23,498 bases of DNA from a virus. The notes below the pieces were generated by a model, which worked only from the letters and a program-made list of their open reading frames with translations, did no database searches and was not told the origin of the DNA. Position 1 is the first letter of the stretch, and each line of letters begins with the position of its first letter. Location of the stretch: positions 1 through 23,498 of IMG/VR virus record IMGVR_UViG_3300030012_001827. The stretch is one strand, 5' to 3'. The translations under genes were made by a program, and so were the position numbers. Below are positions 7,248 to 14,850 of this stretch, piece after piece.

Positions 7248-7504
7248 GACATTCCCACCCTAGTTGGTGCTTTTATTAGATTGATAGGATAAAAGTCACC
7301 CTTATCTCTAAGATATTCTTGTATCTCACATACTGCTCTTGCCAATTTAGCATTATCTATTTCAAATAAAATATCTAGGTCTTTCTCCAAACCCTTTATT
7401 TTATTTTGTGAATCTGCTATTTGCTTCTCTAGTCTTTGTGTTTCCTGTAGGGAAAACTTTTCTAATTTTGCTAGTCTTTTTTCTATTTCATCTATATCGT
7501 TCAT
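7244..7504 (-). CDS. coiled-coil protein, 86 aa
   Basis: Residues 1-50 are a continuous heptad-like coiled coil (IEKRLAKLEKF, LEKQIADSQNKIKGLEKDLD), then a second helix (AKLARAVCEIQEYLRDKG) and a short tail. Probably an oligomerisation or scaffolding protein. No enzymatic motif. GGTGG lies upstream of the ATG; both junctions are ATGA overlaps. It is one of four small genes inserted between the two polymerase parts. Confidence 0.7.
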   Translation of the reverse strand: MNDIDEIEKRLAKLEKFSLQETQRLEKQIADSQNKIKGLEKDLDILFEIDNAKLARAVCEIQEYLRDKGDFYPINLIKAPTRVGMS

Positions 7505-7626
7505 ATTACCACCGTCACTATTGTTATTATTGTTATTATATTTACAATGTTCACCATCATCAATATCTTGTTACTTCTTGCTATCATAGCGAGCAATTCT
7601 TCCAACAATTCATTTGTTCTGTCCAT
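7501..7626 (-). CDS. tiny membrane protein, 41 aa
   Basis: ATG 7626 (or 7629) to TGA 7503-7501. An acidic amphipathic start (MDRTNELLEELLAMIARSNK) leads into a long hydrophobic stretch of Ile, Val and Thr (about residues 21-41), one transmembrane helix ending at the C-terminus. It overlaps the gene before by about 17 bases and the next by ATGA. The exact ATGA junction and lack of any other reading for this stretch support it, but the low-complexity ATT/GTT-rich codons leave some doubt. Confidence 0.5.
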   Translation of the reverse strand: MDRTNELLEELLAMIARSNKILMMVNIVNIITIITIVTVVI

Positions 7627-7852
7627 CATCATAATAGTCCTCTTCCATATCTGTTTCTGAATAATCTGGATTAAGAAATGATAGGCTTAATTTACTCGAA
7701 TCTTGATTAATGCCCTGTTCTATATTGATAATAGAAGCGTTACGCTTTAGGTTATTCATCATTTGGAATATCTCTTCTACTTCTTGTAAAGTAATATCCC
7801 ATGTTTCTTCTGTATCGTAGTTTACTTTTACCGTTACATATTTTGTTTTCAT
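7610..7852 (-). CDS. unidentified acidic protein, 80 aa
   Basis: Begins with strands (KYVTVKVNYDTEETWDITL), then a helix (EVEEIFQMMNNLKRNASI), then another strand region (KLSLSFLN), and ends in an acidic tail (ETDMEEDYYDDG). No family recognised. The ATG at 7852 shares ATGA with the stop of the polymerase N-terminal gene, and GGAG in the polymerase's last codons lies 8 bases upstream, so its translation is probably coupled to the polymerase. Confidence 0.65.
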   Translation of the reverse strand: MKTKYVTVKVNYDTEETWDITLQEVEEIFQMMNNLKRNASIINIEQGINQDSSKLSLSFLNPDYSETDMEEDYYDDGQNK

Positions 7853-9525
7853 GTTTTCAACTCCTTTGCTTTAAATGCGGCTAATCTAATTGCTTCTCTA
7901 GCACTAGCAGTAATACTAGCGGCTAGTTTTGGATTAGCCCAACTAAATCCTGTAAATCCAATGATGCCGTAGAAAGATGCAGATAGGCGTTTTACTGCCA
8001 TTTGATTATTATACCATTTCATATATTCACCATTTGGTTTTCCTCTAGCCTCTTTCATTTTGGCTTTGTATTCATTTCTTAATTCTTTAAGTTCTAATAC
8101 TGCTCTAGGTAATAGGCCCAACTTATCTGTTTTGAAGTAAATCATATCTTCGCCTATAGGTTCGCTAAAATCTCTAGGCGTTAGAATATTAACGCCAAAC
8201 TCCGTAGGCTCATCAGAAATAGTTTCCCAACTAATATTTCTAGCAATCATCATACTGGGATATAGACCGGCAAAATCAAAAGCGGCTACATTAAGATGTA
8301 ATCCGTTTGTTCCTTCGCTAAGTGGGTCATATATCATAGCCCCTTGATATGCTTGTTTCTTTTCTTTCTTGTTTCCTGTTGGTGCTTTCCACCAAGCATT
8401 TCTCATGAAGTAAATACTACCCATGTGAGAGGCAAAGAAGCAAGCATCAAATGGTGCTTTTAGTAGTCTTTGAAGTGCTAGAATAGCCTCACTACAATAG
8501 TTTGATTCATCAATTTCTACCATTAGTTTTACATCTAAAACAGCATATTCAAGATAAGTTTCTGTATCTTCTAGCCATGCTCTACGATAAAACTCGTTTG
8601 GGTCGGGGAACTTTTCAGATACTAATTTGTTCTTACCTAATACTTCTTCAGATACATAATCTAAAGATAGCGAAGGTAATGTTCCTCTTTGTGAATCATT
8701 CCATTGTCGCTCAAAAGCCATATCAAGATTCAAAGTTATTCTTCCACCGATAGGTTGTTCTATTTGTGAAAAGCCCTTTTCATGATACATAAATTGATAG
8801 CCGTCTCTTTTAGTATTCTTTACTCCTTTAATAAAACCAATAGGCGACATAATCAATGGATTAAGCCCTACTGCACATGCTCTTTCAAGAAGTTTAGGAA
8901 CATCAGCAAAGTTTCCAAACCAAGCAATCAACATATCGGGGTCTTTTACAACCATGGTTGTCATAAAGTCTTCAAGCATATGTTTTTCACTATAAAATAC
9001 ATTTTTGACAATATCGCCATTACTCCATTTGAGGGTTTCATTAACCAACTCTTTGCTTTCTTCGGGAAACCATACCCATTGATAGTATTGCTTATCGTAA
9101 TTATCATACGCTACAATAGTGGTAATCTTACCATCATGTTCTCCACCTTGTTGCCATTCCATATCCCAATACCACTTACGCATATCATATTCAGGCATAT
9201 CATGTAATTCATCTACACAGTATCTAAACTGATAAGGCACATCGGCCTCATATGTTTTAGAGAACATATCTTTGGCTTTTCTAATATCATAAGAAGTATC
9301 TACATATACTCTTTTTAGCGGAATTCCATCAATGTTTATCCAATCGCCTCTAACATAATCAAAGTCTCTTTCGATATATTTGCTAGGGCGATAAGTAGGT
9401 GGCTCTTTTTCAGATTCTTCTACATAGAAGTATGGCCTAAATTCTACTTGCTCAAACTTTCTTTCGTTGTTTTCTCTCCACGCTTTGTATATTGTTTTAC
9501 CATCGTCCATTCTACTTATTATCAT
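7849..9525 (-). CDS. DNA polymerase B, N-terminal fragment (exonuclease, motifs A and B)
   Basis: 558 aa. Exonuclease motifs: Exo I YWDMEW (D121, E123), Exo II AWFGNFADVP (D208), Exo III YAVLD (Y327, D331), so proofreading looks intact. Polymerase motif A is FDFAGLYPSMM (D417) and motif B is KRLSASFYG (K512 to G520). The protein stops at AKELKT (558), just where a normal polymerase would run straight into motif C; motif C is in the gene at 6185-7099. No intein-like residues are seen at the break. Start ATG 9525 with GAGG upstream. This is the catalytic core of the viral replicase, working with the PCNA gene immediately upstream. Confidence 0.93.
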   Translation of the reverse strand: MIISRMDDGKTIYKAWRENNERKFEQVEFRPYFYVEESEKEPPTYRPSKYIERDFDYVRGDWINIDGIPLKRVYVDTSYDIRKAKDMFSKTYEADVPYQFRYCVDELHDMPEYDMRKWYWDMEWQQGGEHDGKITTIVAYDNYDKQYYQWVWFPEESKELVNETLKWSNGDIVKNVFYSEKHMLEDFMTTMVVKDPDMLIAWFGNFADVPKLLERACAVGLNPLIMSPIGFIKGVKNTKRDGYQFMYHEKGFSQIEQPIGGRITLNLDMAFERQWNDSQRGTLPSLSLDYVSEEVLGKNKLVSEKFPDPNEFYRRAWLEDTETYLEYAVLDVKLMVEIDESNYCSEAILALQRLLKAPFDACFFASHMGSIYFMRNAWWKAPTGNKKEKKQAYQGAMIYDPLSEGTNGLHLNVAAFDFAGLYPSMMIARNISWETISDEPTEFGVNILTPRDFSEPIGEDMIYFKTDKLGLLPRAVLELKELRNEYKAKMKEARGKPNGEYMKWYNNQMAVKRLSASFYGIIGFTGFSWANPKLAASITASAREAIRLAAFKAKELKT

Positions 9526-9548
9526 TGTTATTCCTCATTGGTATTCAC

Positions 9549-10313
9549 TTATCCGTTTACTGTTGGTGCTTTCAGTAAAAGCCTATCATCGGCTACTATT
9601 AGTATTGGAAACTCATCTTTTACATAGAAGTTCAATAATTGGTGATTATCAAAGAAAGCATATAATGGCCCACTAAACTCTACCGTTGCACTTTCACCGC
9701 TATTAAACACTGGCGTAACATTCTCGCTATATTTACTAGAGGTGTTATTTCCACTAGAAAAAGTAGAAACTCCTTCATCATAGTTTAACTTGTAAATTCC
9801 AGTCTTTGCTAATTCACAAGATTTTATGGTGTTTTTGAATTGGTCTACACTAAGAGTAAATGCTCCTTCAAATGGTTTCTTGTTAAAAGAAAACATAGTT
9901 TGTGGATTAGCCTCATATGTAACATGACTTAACAGTGTCCTTACTCTACTAATTGCTTCAAACCCACTATGTATTGCTACTTTAGGGATATTAGCATCTT
10001 TATTCTCTTGAGTAACACTAACTACATCTCCTACATTTATCTTAATATCGCCAGTAAATGATTTTAGAAACGGTGTTAATTCTTTAGCATCAGCAATAAA
10101 ATTACCGTCTTTTTCTCCATCTACTTCAAGTGTAATGCCTACGATAAAAGTAGCGTCACCGTTCCAAATACTTAGAGTATTATCTGTTAGTTCAGCCCAA
10201 AATAAAGAACCAATACTAGAATTAGAAAACCCATTTGTAGTCAAATGCTTTCCCTTTACTTGTATCTTATCTAGGGCATTCTGCAATTCTTTACTATCGG
10301 TTGTAAATATCAA
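9549..10313 (-). CDS. PCNA sliding clamp
   Basis: 254 aa, the usual PCNA length. The N-terminus (FTTDSKELQNALDKI), repeated beta-strand character, and the final part (SGPLYAFFDN, LNFYVKDEFPILIV, LLLKAP) match a PCNA fold, whose last strand normally ends in LAP. The trimer would encircle DNA and tether polymerase B, ERCC4 nuclease and ligase. The start is a TTG at 10313-10311: it shares TTGA with the stop of the RecA-like gene, has GAGAGG 6 bases upstream, and no ATG is close. It lies just upstream of the polymerase, a natural pairing. Confidence 0.85.
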   Translation of the reverse strand: MIFTTDSKELQNALDKIQVKGKHLTTNGFSNSSIGSLFWAELTDNTLSIWNGDATFIVGITLEVDGEKDGNFIADAKELTPFLKSFTGDIKINVGDVVSVTQENKDANIPKVAIHSGFEAISRVRTLLSHVTYEANPQTMFSFNKKPFEGAFTLSVDQFKNTIKSCELAKTGIYKLNYDEGVSTFSSGNNTSSKYSENVTPVFNSGESATVEFSGPLYAFFDNHQLLNFYVKDEFPILIVADDRLLLKAPTVNG

Positions 10314-11131
10314 ATCAATCCCTCTCTAAGTTCCGGAACACCACTCCATTTGACTTTACCACTACCGACTTCTAGAGTTTCCCATGTTTTACCAACAAGA
10401 GAAGTGTTTGTTTTACTGCTTTCTAATGTGCATTTGTAAACAACATCTCCTTTCTTTAGAGTTCTTTTAGTGTTAATTACTTGGAAAAGATAGTCTCCCC
10501 AGTTGTGCCAATTAGGTTTAGTTCCTACAACTTCACCGCTTGCTCCATAATCAGCCTTAGCATGAGTTATGTATATTTGGTCACACTTTAGATTCTTACA
10601 CATCATCAAAAGAGAATAGAAAGGAGCGTTTCTTTTACCCCATTCAAACTTCATCTTCTGTGGTTTTCCGATTTTAGAACTGCCTGTAACATGAAGTGTG
10701 CAGCAATCTAGCCACTTATCTACTCCATCAAATACAAAGAGAATATCCTCTCCTTGTTCGATTTGCTCTTTAACTGTTAAAACAAAATCTTCTGAATTTG
10801 CTTCGGACTTTTGTATATCTAATTCACCATTAGAATTTCTAACTTCAGGGTTCCAAAGAATAATTCTATCTGTCATTTCATGGTTTTGTCTCCATGTAGG
10901 CTCGCAACCATCATCCCAATCTAAAACATAAATCTGCTTATCAGGAAAATCTAAAGCAATACCGCTTTTTACAGTCTTGGGTTCTCCCCAAATACCGCAA
11001 ACTAGTTTGTTATTTCTAGCCAACCTAGCCTCGGTTTGTTGCTTTAACTTATCTCTAAACGCAGTAACCCTAGCATTGTCCTGCAATTCCTTATCTACTT
11101 TCATTCCGCTTGTTATTCCCATTATTTTCAC
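10310..11131 (-). CDS. RecA-fold ATPase resembling phage Sak4/AAA_24 proteins
   Basis: About 273 aa. P-loop region GIWGEPKTVKS (near residues 47-57), a following strand IYVLDWDDG (68-76), Walker B ILFVFDGVDKW (131-141), and ITHAKADYG later. The overall pattern fits phage nucleotide-binding proteins of the Sak4 type, RadA/RecA relatives used in single-strand annealing or recombination. The Walker A is unusual: GEPKTVKS lacks the Gly normally before Lys. Candidate starts are ATG 11134, GTG 11131 (GTGA overlap, AGAGG 4 bases upstream) and ATG 11122; I chose GTG on the junction pattern. A role in recombination-dependent replication, with the Cas4-like nuclease, is inference. Confidence 0.75.
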   Translation of the reverse strand: MKIMGITSGMKVDKELQDNARVTAFRDKLKQQTEARLARNNKLVCGIWGEPKTVKSGIALDFPDKQIYVLDWDDGCEPTWRQNHEMTDRIILWNPEVRNSNGELDIQKSEANSEDFVLTVKEQIEQGEDILFVFDGVDKWLDCCTLHVTGSSKIGKPQKMKFEWGKRNAPFYSLLMMCKNLKCDQIYITHAKADYGASGEVVGTKPNWHNWGDYLFQVINTKRTLKKGDVVYKCTLESSKTNTSLVGKTWETLEVGSGKVKWSGVPELREGLI

Positions 11132-11388
11132 CATTCCTCTATTATTTCATCTATATCTATTTCTACTTTCTTTCCTTTAATTTTAGACCACATCTCAAGT
11201 AAGTCTTTGAGAGATTCTTCGTCTTTACAAACATATCTTGCATCCTTACTACCAATGTGTAATTTAGCCCAATATGTTCCTGCTATCTTCTCATTTTCTT
11301 TCCATGTGATAAAGTCTACATTATCTAAATCAATCATATAACTGTTTGATTTAATCAAATATCTATTTGCTTTTATATCTCCTAACAT
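11128..11388 (-). CDS. unidentified protein, 86 aa, similar in layout to its neighbour
   Basis: Pattern: strand (YMIDLDNVDFITWKEN), strands (YWAKLHIGSKDARYVC), a helix (SLKDLLEMWSKI), then an acidic end (DIDEIIEEW). The order strand, 'V-x-x-I-x-W', strands, helix recalls small beta-sandwich domains that bind through a single helix, but no family is certain. It looks like a distant copy of the protein at 11382-11612. It overlaps that gene by 7 bases and the RecA-like gene by GTGA. Confidence 0.6.
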   Translation of the reverse strand: MLGDIKANRYLIKSNSYMIDLDNVDFITWKENEKIAGTYWAKLHIGSKDARYVCKDEESLKDLLEMWSKIKGKKVEIDIDEIIEEW

Positions 11389-11612
11389 CTATCTTCAACC
11401 CACCTTACTTTCATTTCTCTCCGATATGCTGCATGAAATATATCAAAGTTATTAACACTCATTTCTTGTATTATCACACCGGCACTTGAATATATTTTTA
11501 CTTCTCTCGGTGAATTATCACTTGAGGTAGTTTTCTTCCAAGAGTAGTGTTGAATATTCTTATAAAGAATAATCGCTCTATTTGTTTCTATTGCATTTGC
11601 ATATATTATCAT
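11382..11612 (-). CDS. unidentified protein, 76 aa, possible paralog of the next gene
   Basis: ATG 11612 with GGAG 8 bases upstream. Layout: strand (AIILYKNIQHYSWKK), strands (REVKIYSSAGVIIQEMS), helix (FDIFHAAYRREM). The 'I-x-x-W-K' step and following strand-strand-helix match the neighbour at 11128-11388. It is the first gene after the only sizeable gap in the array, so it may head a transcription unit that includes the RecA-like ATPase, PCNA and polymerase. Confidence 0.6.
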   Translation of the reverse strand: MIIYANAIETNRAIILYKNIQHYSWKKTTSSDNSPREVKIYSSAGVIIQEMSVNNFDIFHAAYRREMKVRWVEDRC

Positions 11613-11731
11613 ATTATTTTCTCCTTTAAAATAGGCTTTGCACCTATTCGAGCATCAATTTTTTCCACAAGTTCACACTTACACTTGCTTATGAAGGGGG
11701 GAAACTTGACAAACCCCCCCTTGGAAATTAA
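11613..11731. other. 119-base intergenic gap with two hairpins
   Basis: The longest non-coding stretch in the minus-strand array. It contains a G6/C7 inverted repeat (11694-11722) just after the stop of the ssDNA-binding protein, and a smaller inverted repeat AATAGG/CCTATT (11630-11648) just before the Shine-Dalgarno of the next gene, followed on the minus strand by TTTT. I see no clear archaeal TATA box/BRE here and no credible ORF. The likely meaning is a boundary between two transcripts, with the small hairpin in the 5' leader of the second. Confidence 0.55.
11694..11722 (-). terminator. G/C hairpin downstream of the ssDNA-binding protein gene
   Basis: AAGGGGGG (11694-11701) can pair with CCCCCCTT (within 11714-11722) around a 12-base loop. 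It starts 10 bases after the stop of the gene at 11732-12955. There is no strong U-tract after it on the minus strand (TTCATAAGC follows), so it may instead protect an RNA 3' end or pause polymerase. Confidence 0.45.
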
Positions 11732-12955
11732 TCAAAACCAGTCGAAGTCTTCCTCCATTGGCGGGGAAACTTCTACTGCTGAACCAGTTTTAACTGTGCA
11801 TAAAAGACCGCCTACATTGATAGTAGGGTCTTCTACTCCTTCATCAGTGGTTCTTTGACTGCTTCTACCAACAACAATTACAGTAGAACCTATACCGAAG
11901 TCTAGATTAATATGTTCCGGAATCCAACAAGTTGTAATTCCGTCTCCACCATTTTCATAATCCATAGTTGAATCAATATCTGTAATATTGATAATTCTAT
12001 TACCGTTTGAAGATGGGGTCATATTCATATTAGTAACCATTCCATCTGTAATGATAAACTTCTCTTTGTAAGGTAGAGCCTGTCTTTCGATGTGCGCTCT
12101 ATCTAAATCAACTAGAGGAACTAATTTATCCGAGAACTTGCTCATCAAAATTTGCTCAATATCATAATTAGATGTATCACGATAAACTTCGCTTTCCGGG
12201 TCTAAATCAGTATTTAGAGTAAGACTGTTCAAAGTCAAATCCTTTGCTCCGTAGATATCTGTTCCGTTAGAACCTTCTACACATAAGAAGTGAACGAACT
12301 CAAATGTATTAGGAGTAAAGTCTACTCCCGGTTGATTTTTGTAAGAAAAGAAATAAGTCTTCATTTCTCCATTACCTAGAGAACCATAGAATATTCCTGT
12401 TCTTCTCATCAGTTCTTTTGCTAAAGGCTTACCATAATTGGCATTCTTTCCGCCATTCATGTAAGTAGCAGTATTGTCTAATGGGATATATATTCTCCCG
12501 TCTTCTAATGTTTCTGCTCCTTCCGGAAGTTCGGAGATAATCTTTTCTTCATATTTGTCGTTGTGATATCTAGAAACAGCCCACTTTTCTGTTGCTGTTC
12601 TGTTAGCCACCGCTACAATTCCTTTCTCTAAAGCACTGTCAGAATCTCTTAGGAATTCTTCTTTTGCTTGATTTCTGTTCCAACTCAATGTATCTCTAGG
12701 TGCGTCTAGTGAGATAAAGAAGCCAAATGCATTCTTGTAGTAGGAATCATTATTGTTACTTCCTTCCTTATTCGCATTATTATTTCTTCTAACATTGGCA
12801 ACATAGTTTCTCCATAGCCCTTTCGCTATTGGATTATCTACGCTAATTCCGTTCTCGGCACAAATCTCCTCGAACTTAGCCATAGCCTCTTCTACGCTCA
12901 TATTGATATATTGTGCGCTATTTTCTATTTCATTCTTCATATCTTCAGGTATCAT
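11732..12955 (-). CDS. probable ssDNA-binding protein (RPA/SSB-like) with acidic tail
   Basis: 407 aa. The main clue is the C-terminus, PPMEEDFDWF (398-407): an acidic tip ending in aromatic residues, the hallmark of SSB, T7 gp2.5 and similar proteins that recruit replication partners through that tail. The C-terminal ~120 residues (IIDITD-like strands, STVIVVGRSS, GGLLCTVKTG) look like an OB fold. The middle (GFFISLDAPRD) may be another. Residues 58-70 are Asn-rich and probably a linker. It lies directly downstream of the clamp loader gene. I am fairly confident of ssDNA binding, less of membership in the RPA family. Start ATG 12955 with GGAG 12 bases upstream. Confidence 0.65.
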   Translation of the reverse strand: MIPEDMKNEIENSAQYINMSVEEAMAKFEEICAENGISVDNPIAKGLWRNYVANVRRNNNANKEGSNNNDSYYKNAFGFFISLDAPRDTLSWNRNQAKEEFLRDSDSALEKGIVAVANRTATEKWAVSRYHNDKYEEKIISELPEGAETLEDGRIYIPLDNTATYMNGGKNANYGKPLAKELMRRTGIFYGSLGNGEMKTYFFSYKNQPGVDFTPNTFEFVHFLCVEGSNGTDIYGAKDLTLNSLTLNTDLDPESEVYRDTSNYDIEQILMSKFSDKLVPLVDLDRAHIERQALPYKEKFIITDGMVTNMNMTPSSNGNRIINITDIDSTMDYENGGDGITTCWIPEHINLDFGIGSTVIVVGRSSQRTTDEGVEDPTINVGGLLCTVKTGSAVEVSPPMEEDFDWF

Positions 12956-12981
12956 ATATTTTCACTCTCCTTTTTCTTTTT

Positions 12982-13893
12982 TCACAATAATTGACCCACC
13001 ATCCATGATAGTAACAGTTTGGGGGTCATTGTATTGGAACGCCATTCACTTTCTCCTATTGTTCTTAAAAACTTAAATTTGACATTATTATCTAGCCCTT
13101 CTGCGCTGATAATAGCCTCATGTAATCCAATACAAACCTCTCTTACGGTTTGTCCTTCATACAATAAGTCGTGAATATCATTAAGCACATTGGTATCTTT
13201 ATTTATTATTTGCATTATAATTTTCTTGTAATCCTCAAGAGCCACTTCCACTTGCTTCCGAAGGGTAGAGTCACTAGCCTTGGCCGCTTGAATTTCCGTG
13301 ATTGCCCTACGAATATCACCGTTCATGGCATATATAAAGGGGTTCAACTCCTCTCTTGAGAACCTCGTTATGTTTTCTTGTTCAAGAATACTCTCTATAA
13401 CAGTAAGCATACTTTCATTAGAAACTGGTTTAAAATGATAATTTGCACATCTGCTTTGTAGCGCAAAAATGATTTTATTCCTATCGTTACAAGTAATAAT
13501 AAATCTAATATTGCTGGCATATCTTTCCATGATTCTTTTCAATGCGTTTTGTGCATCATTAGTCATTCCATCCATTTCATCTAATAGACACATTCTAAAT
13601 GGAACATCACCATAAGAACTGCTTTGTGCAAAGTTCTTGATTTTAGTTCTCACAGTTTCTAGTCTTCTATCATCACTAGCATTTATTTCTATAAAATTAT
13701 TAGCAAATCCATCACCCAACATAGTCTTAGCAAGAACTAAACAAGCACTTGTTTTACCATTACCGGGATTTCCGTAAATAAGAAGATTAGGCATATTTCC
13801 TTCTTCTTTCCACGAATGAGCATCCATTACAAAATGCTCTTGTCCTATGATATCTCCTAATTTACTTGGTCTGTATTTTTCTGTCCATAACAT
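12982..13893 (-). CDS. replication factor C small subunit (clamp loader AAA+ ATPase)
   Basis: 303 aa, slightly shorter than the ~320 aa usual for archaeal RfcS. RFC boxes: WTEKYRP near the start, IGQEHF, Walker A GNPGNGKT (41-48), Walker B LLDEMD (103-108), sensor 1 ITCND (N136), and the RFC-specific SRC motif LQSRC (145-149), with GDIRRAI as sensor 2. It opens PCNA and loads it at primer ends. No large subunit (RfcL) is seen here, so the virus may use the host's or work as a homomer. ATG 13893, GGAGG 7 bases upstream, TAATG junction with the gene before. Confidence 0.93.
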   Translation of the reverse strand: MLWTEKYRPSKLGDIIGQEHFVMDAHSWKEEGNMPNLLIYGNPGNGKTSACLVLAKTMLGDGFANNFIEINASDDRRLETVRTKIKNFAQSSSYGDVPFRMCLLDEMDGMTNDAQNALKRIMERYASNIRFIITCNDRNKIIFALQSRCANYHFKPVSNESMLTVIESILEQENITRFSREELNPFIYAMNGDIRRAITEIQAAKASDSTLRKQVEVALEDYKKIIMQIINKDTNVLNDIHDLLYEGQTVREVCIGLHEAIISAEGLDNNVKFKFLRTIGESEWRSNTMTPKLLLSWMVGQLL

Positions 13894-14117
13894 TACAAAG
13901 CCTCCAACTTAGATTCTATTTCTCTAACTAATTCATACATAATTTCACTTAGCCAACCATAAGGTTCTTGAATATTAACCTCTCCTATCATACCTAAAAT
14001 ATCAGTAATATAGCCTTCTGCTCTTTCAGCCCATTCAAGTAACTCTTCAAGTTGTTCGGCTTCGTATGCTTTCGATTTTAGTTCTTCGCTTTTTCTTTCT
14101 AATTCTTCACTTTTCAT
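13893..14117 (-). CDS. coiled-coil protein, 74 aa
   Basis: Almost all helix. The first 40 residues are a Glu/Lys/Leu-rich coiled coil (EELERKSEELKSKAYEAEQL); the last 20 another helix (IMYELVREIESKLEAL). Acidic overall. GGAGG lies 7 bases before the ATG, within the last codons (EE-stop) of the upstream gene. No family recognised; directly upstream of RfcS by a one-base overlap. Confidence 0.7.
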   Translation of the reverse strand: MKSEELERKSEELKSKAYEAEQLEELLEWAERAEGYITDILGMIGEVNIQEPYGWLSEIMYELVREIESKLEAL

Positions 14118-14119
14118 TT

Positions 14120-14335
14120 TTATTCCTCCATTAAATCAATATATTCTTGTAGCGTTTCTGCTACATCTTTCCAATATGCTACTTCTTGGTTAGCATTTTT
14201 TAGTAGGTCTATTTCCTTCTTTAGTTTGGCAACCTCTTTTTCTAAGGTTTTCATTTCGTAGTAGTATCTGTCTCTAGCACTTATAGCATCACGCCTTTCT
14301 TGGTCGGGTGATTTAGTATTGCTGAAACTTACCAT
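14120..14335 (-). CDS. coiled-coil protein, 71 aa
   Basis: After a short polar start, residues 17-50 form a coiled coil (YYEMKTLEKEVAKLKKEIDL). The end LMEE-stop is written GAG GAA TAA, which doubles as the Shine-Dalgarno of the next gene. GGAGG lies 7 bases before the ATG at 14335; the upstream gene's TAA touches it directly. Probably an oligomerising accessory protein paired with the next coiled-coil gene. Confidence 0.68.
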   Translation of the reverse strand: MVSFSNTKSPDQERRDAISARDRYYYEMKTLEKEVAKLKKEIDLLKNANQEVAYWKDVAETLQEYIDLMEE

Positions 14336-14632
14336 TTAAATTCCTCCTATTTGGTGTTTTTTTGGATTATGTTTTCTTCTAAACTGAATAGTTTTATTAT
14401 TCATTTTTCTTCTTTCTACATAATTATTATCAGTCAGCCATTTAAAGAAAGTTCTAAACTTATCTATCCCGAAAGTAGAAGAAGAATTTTTCTTTATTTC
14501 TGCCATAGTTCGCCATTCACTGTCTATCATTAGCAATACGGTTAGCCATTGTCCGGAAATCATTTCTCCCGCAGTAAATGAAATTTCAATAGACGAAAGA
14601 CAGCCCCACTTTAATTTCTCTTTAGTATTCAT
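14336..14632 (-). CDS. small winged-helix DNA-binding protein, 98 aa
   Basis: From ATG 14632. A helix (GQWLTVLLMIDSEW) leads to a helix-turn-helix and wing pattern: RTMAEIKKN, then FGIDKFRTFFKWLTDNNY (recognition-type helix) and VERRKMNNKTIQFRRK (a beta-hairpin wing). The tail is strongly basic. This resembles MarR/ArsR-type folds, so a regulator of viral or host transcription is likely. I reject a longer start at 14668 because ATG 14632 sits on an ATGA overlap with GAGAGAGGA in front. Confidence 0.65.
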   Translation of the reverse strand: MNTKEKLKWGCLSSIEISFTAGEMISGQWLTVLLMIDSEWRTMAEIKKNSSSTFGIDKFRTFFKWLTDNNYVERRKMNNKTIQFRRKHNPKKHQIGGI

Positions 14633-14850
14633 TCTTCCTCTCTCTCCTTCAACTTGTAAAGAAAACATTTTTCTTCCGTAGAAAAACCAACTTTTTCTAT
14701 TTCTTTTGATTTACCTAATACTTGCCCTAATTGTCTAACGGTAAAACTATTCATCTTTGATTCTCTTTCTTTTAGTATTCTCGCTATTTCATATGTTGAA
14801 AGCGTTTTATCGCCTAATGCTTCTATAATTCTTTTTTTGATTCTTTTCAT
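14629..14850 (-). CDS. small winged-helix DNA-binding protein, 73 aa
   Basis: Basic first helix (MKRIKKRIIEALG), then LSTYEIARILKERESKM, SFTVRQLGQVLGKSKEIEKVG (helix-turn-helix), and a hairpin wing (CFLYKL), ending EREEE. A compact winged helix like those regulating transcription. It is followed by another winged-helix gene, making a tandem pair. GGAGG 7 bases before ATG 14850, ATGA overlaps at both ends. Confidence 0.68.
   Translation of the reverse strand: MKRIKKRIIEALGDKTLSTYEIARILKERESKMNSFTVRQLGQVLGKSKEIEKVGFSTEEKCFLYKLKEREEE

Noticed and set aside
7101-7852. Homing endonuclease between the polymerase halves
   Set aside because: The four ORFs there are 41-86 aa coiled-coil, membrane or small alpha-beta proteins with no LAGLIDADG, GIY-YIG or HNH pattern.
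6185-9525. Split intein joining the two polymerase fragments
   Set aside because: The N-fragment ends and the C-fragment starts within normal polymerase sequence; no Cys-initiated N-intein tail or His-Asn C-intein ending is visible at either edge.
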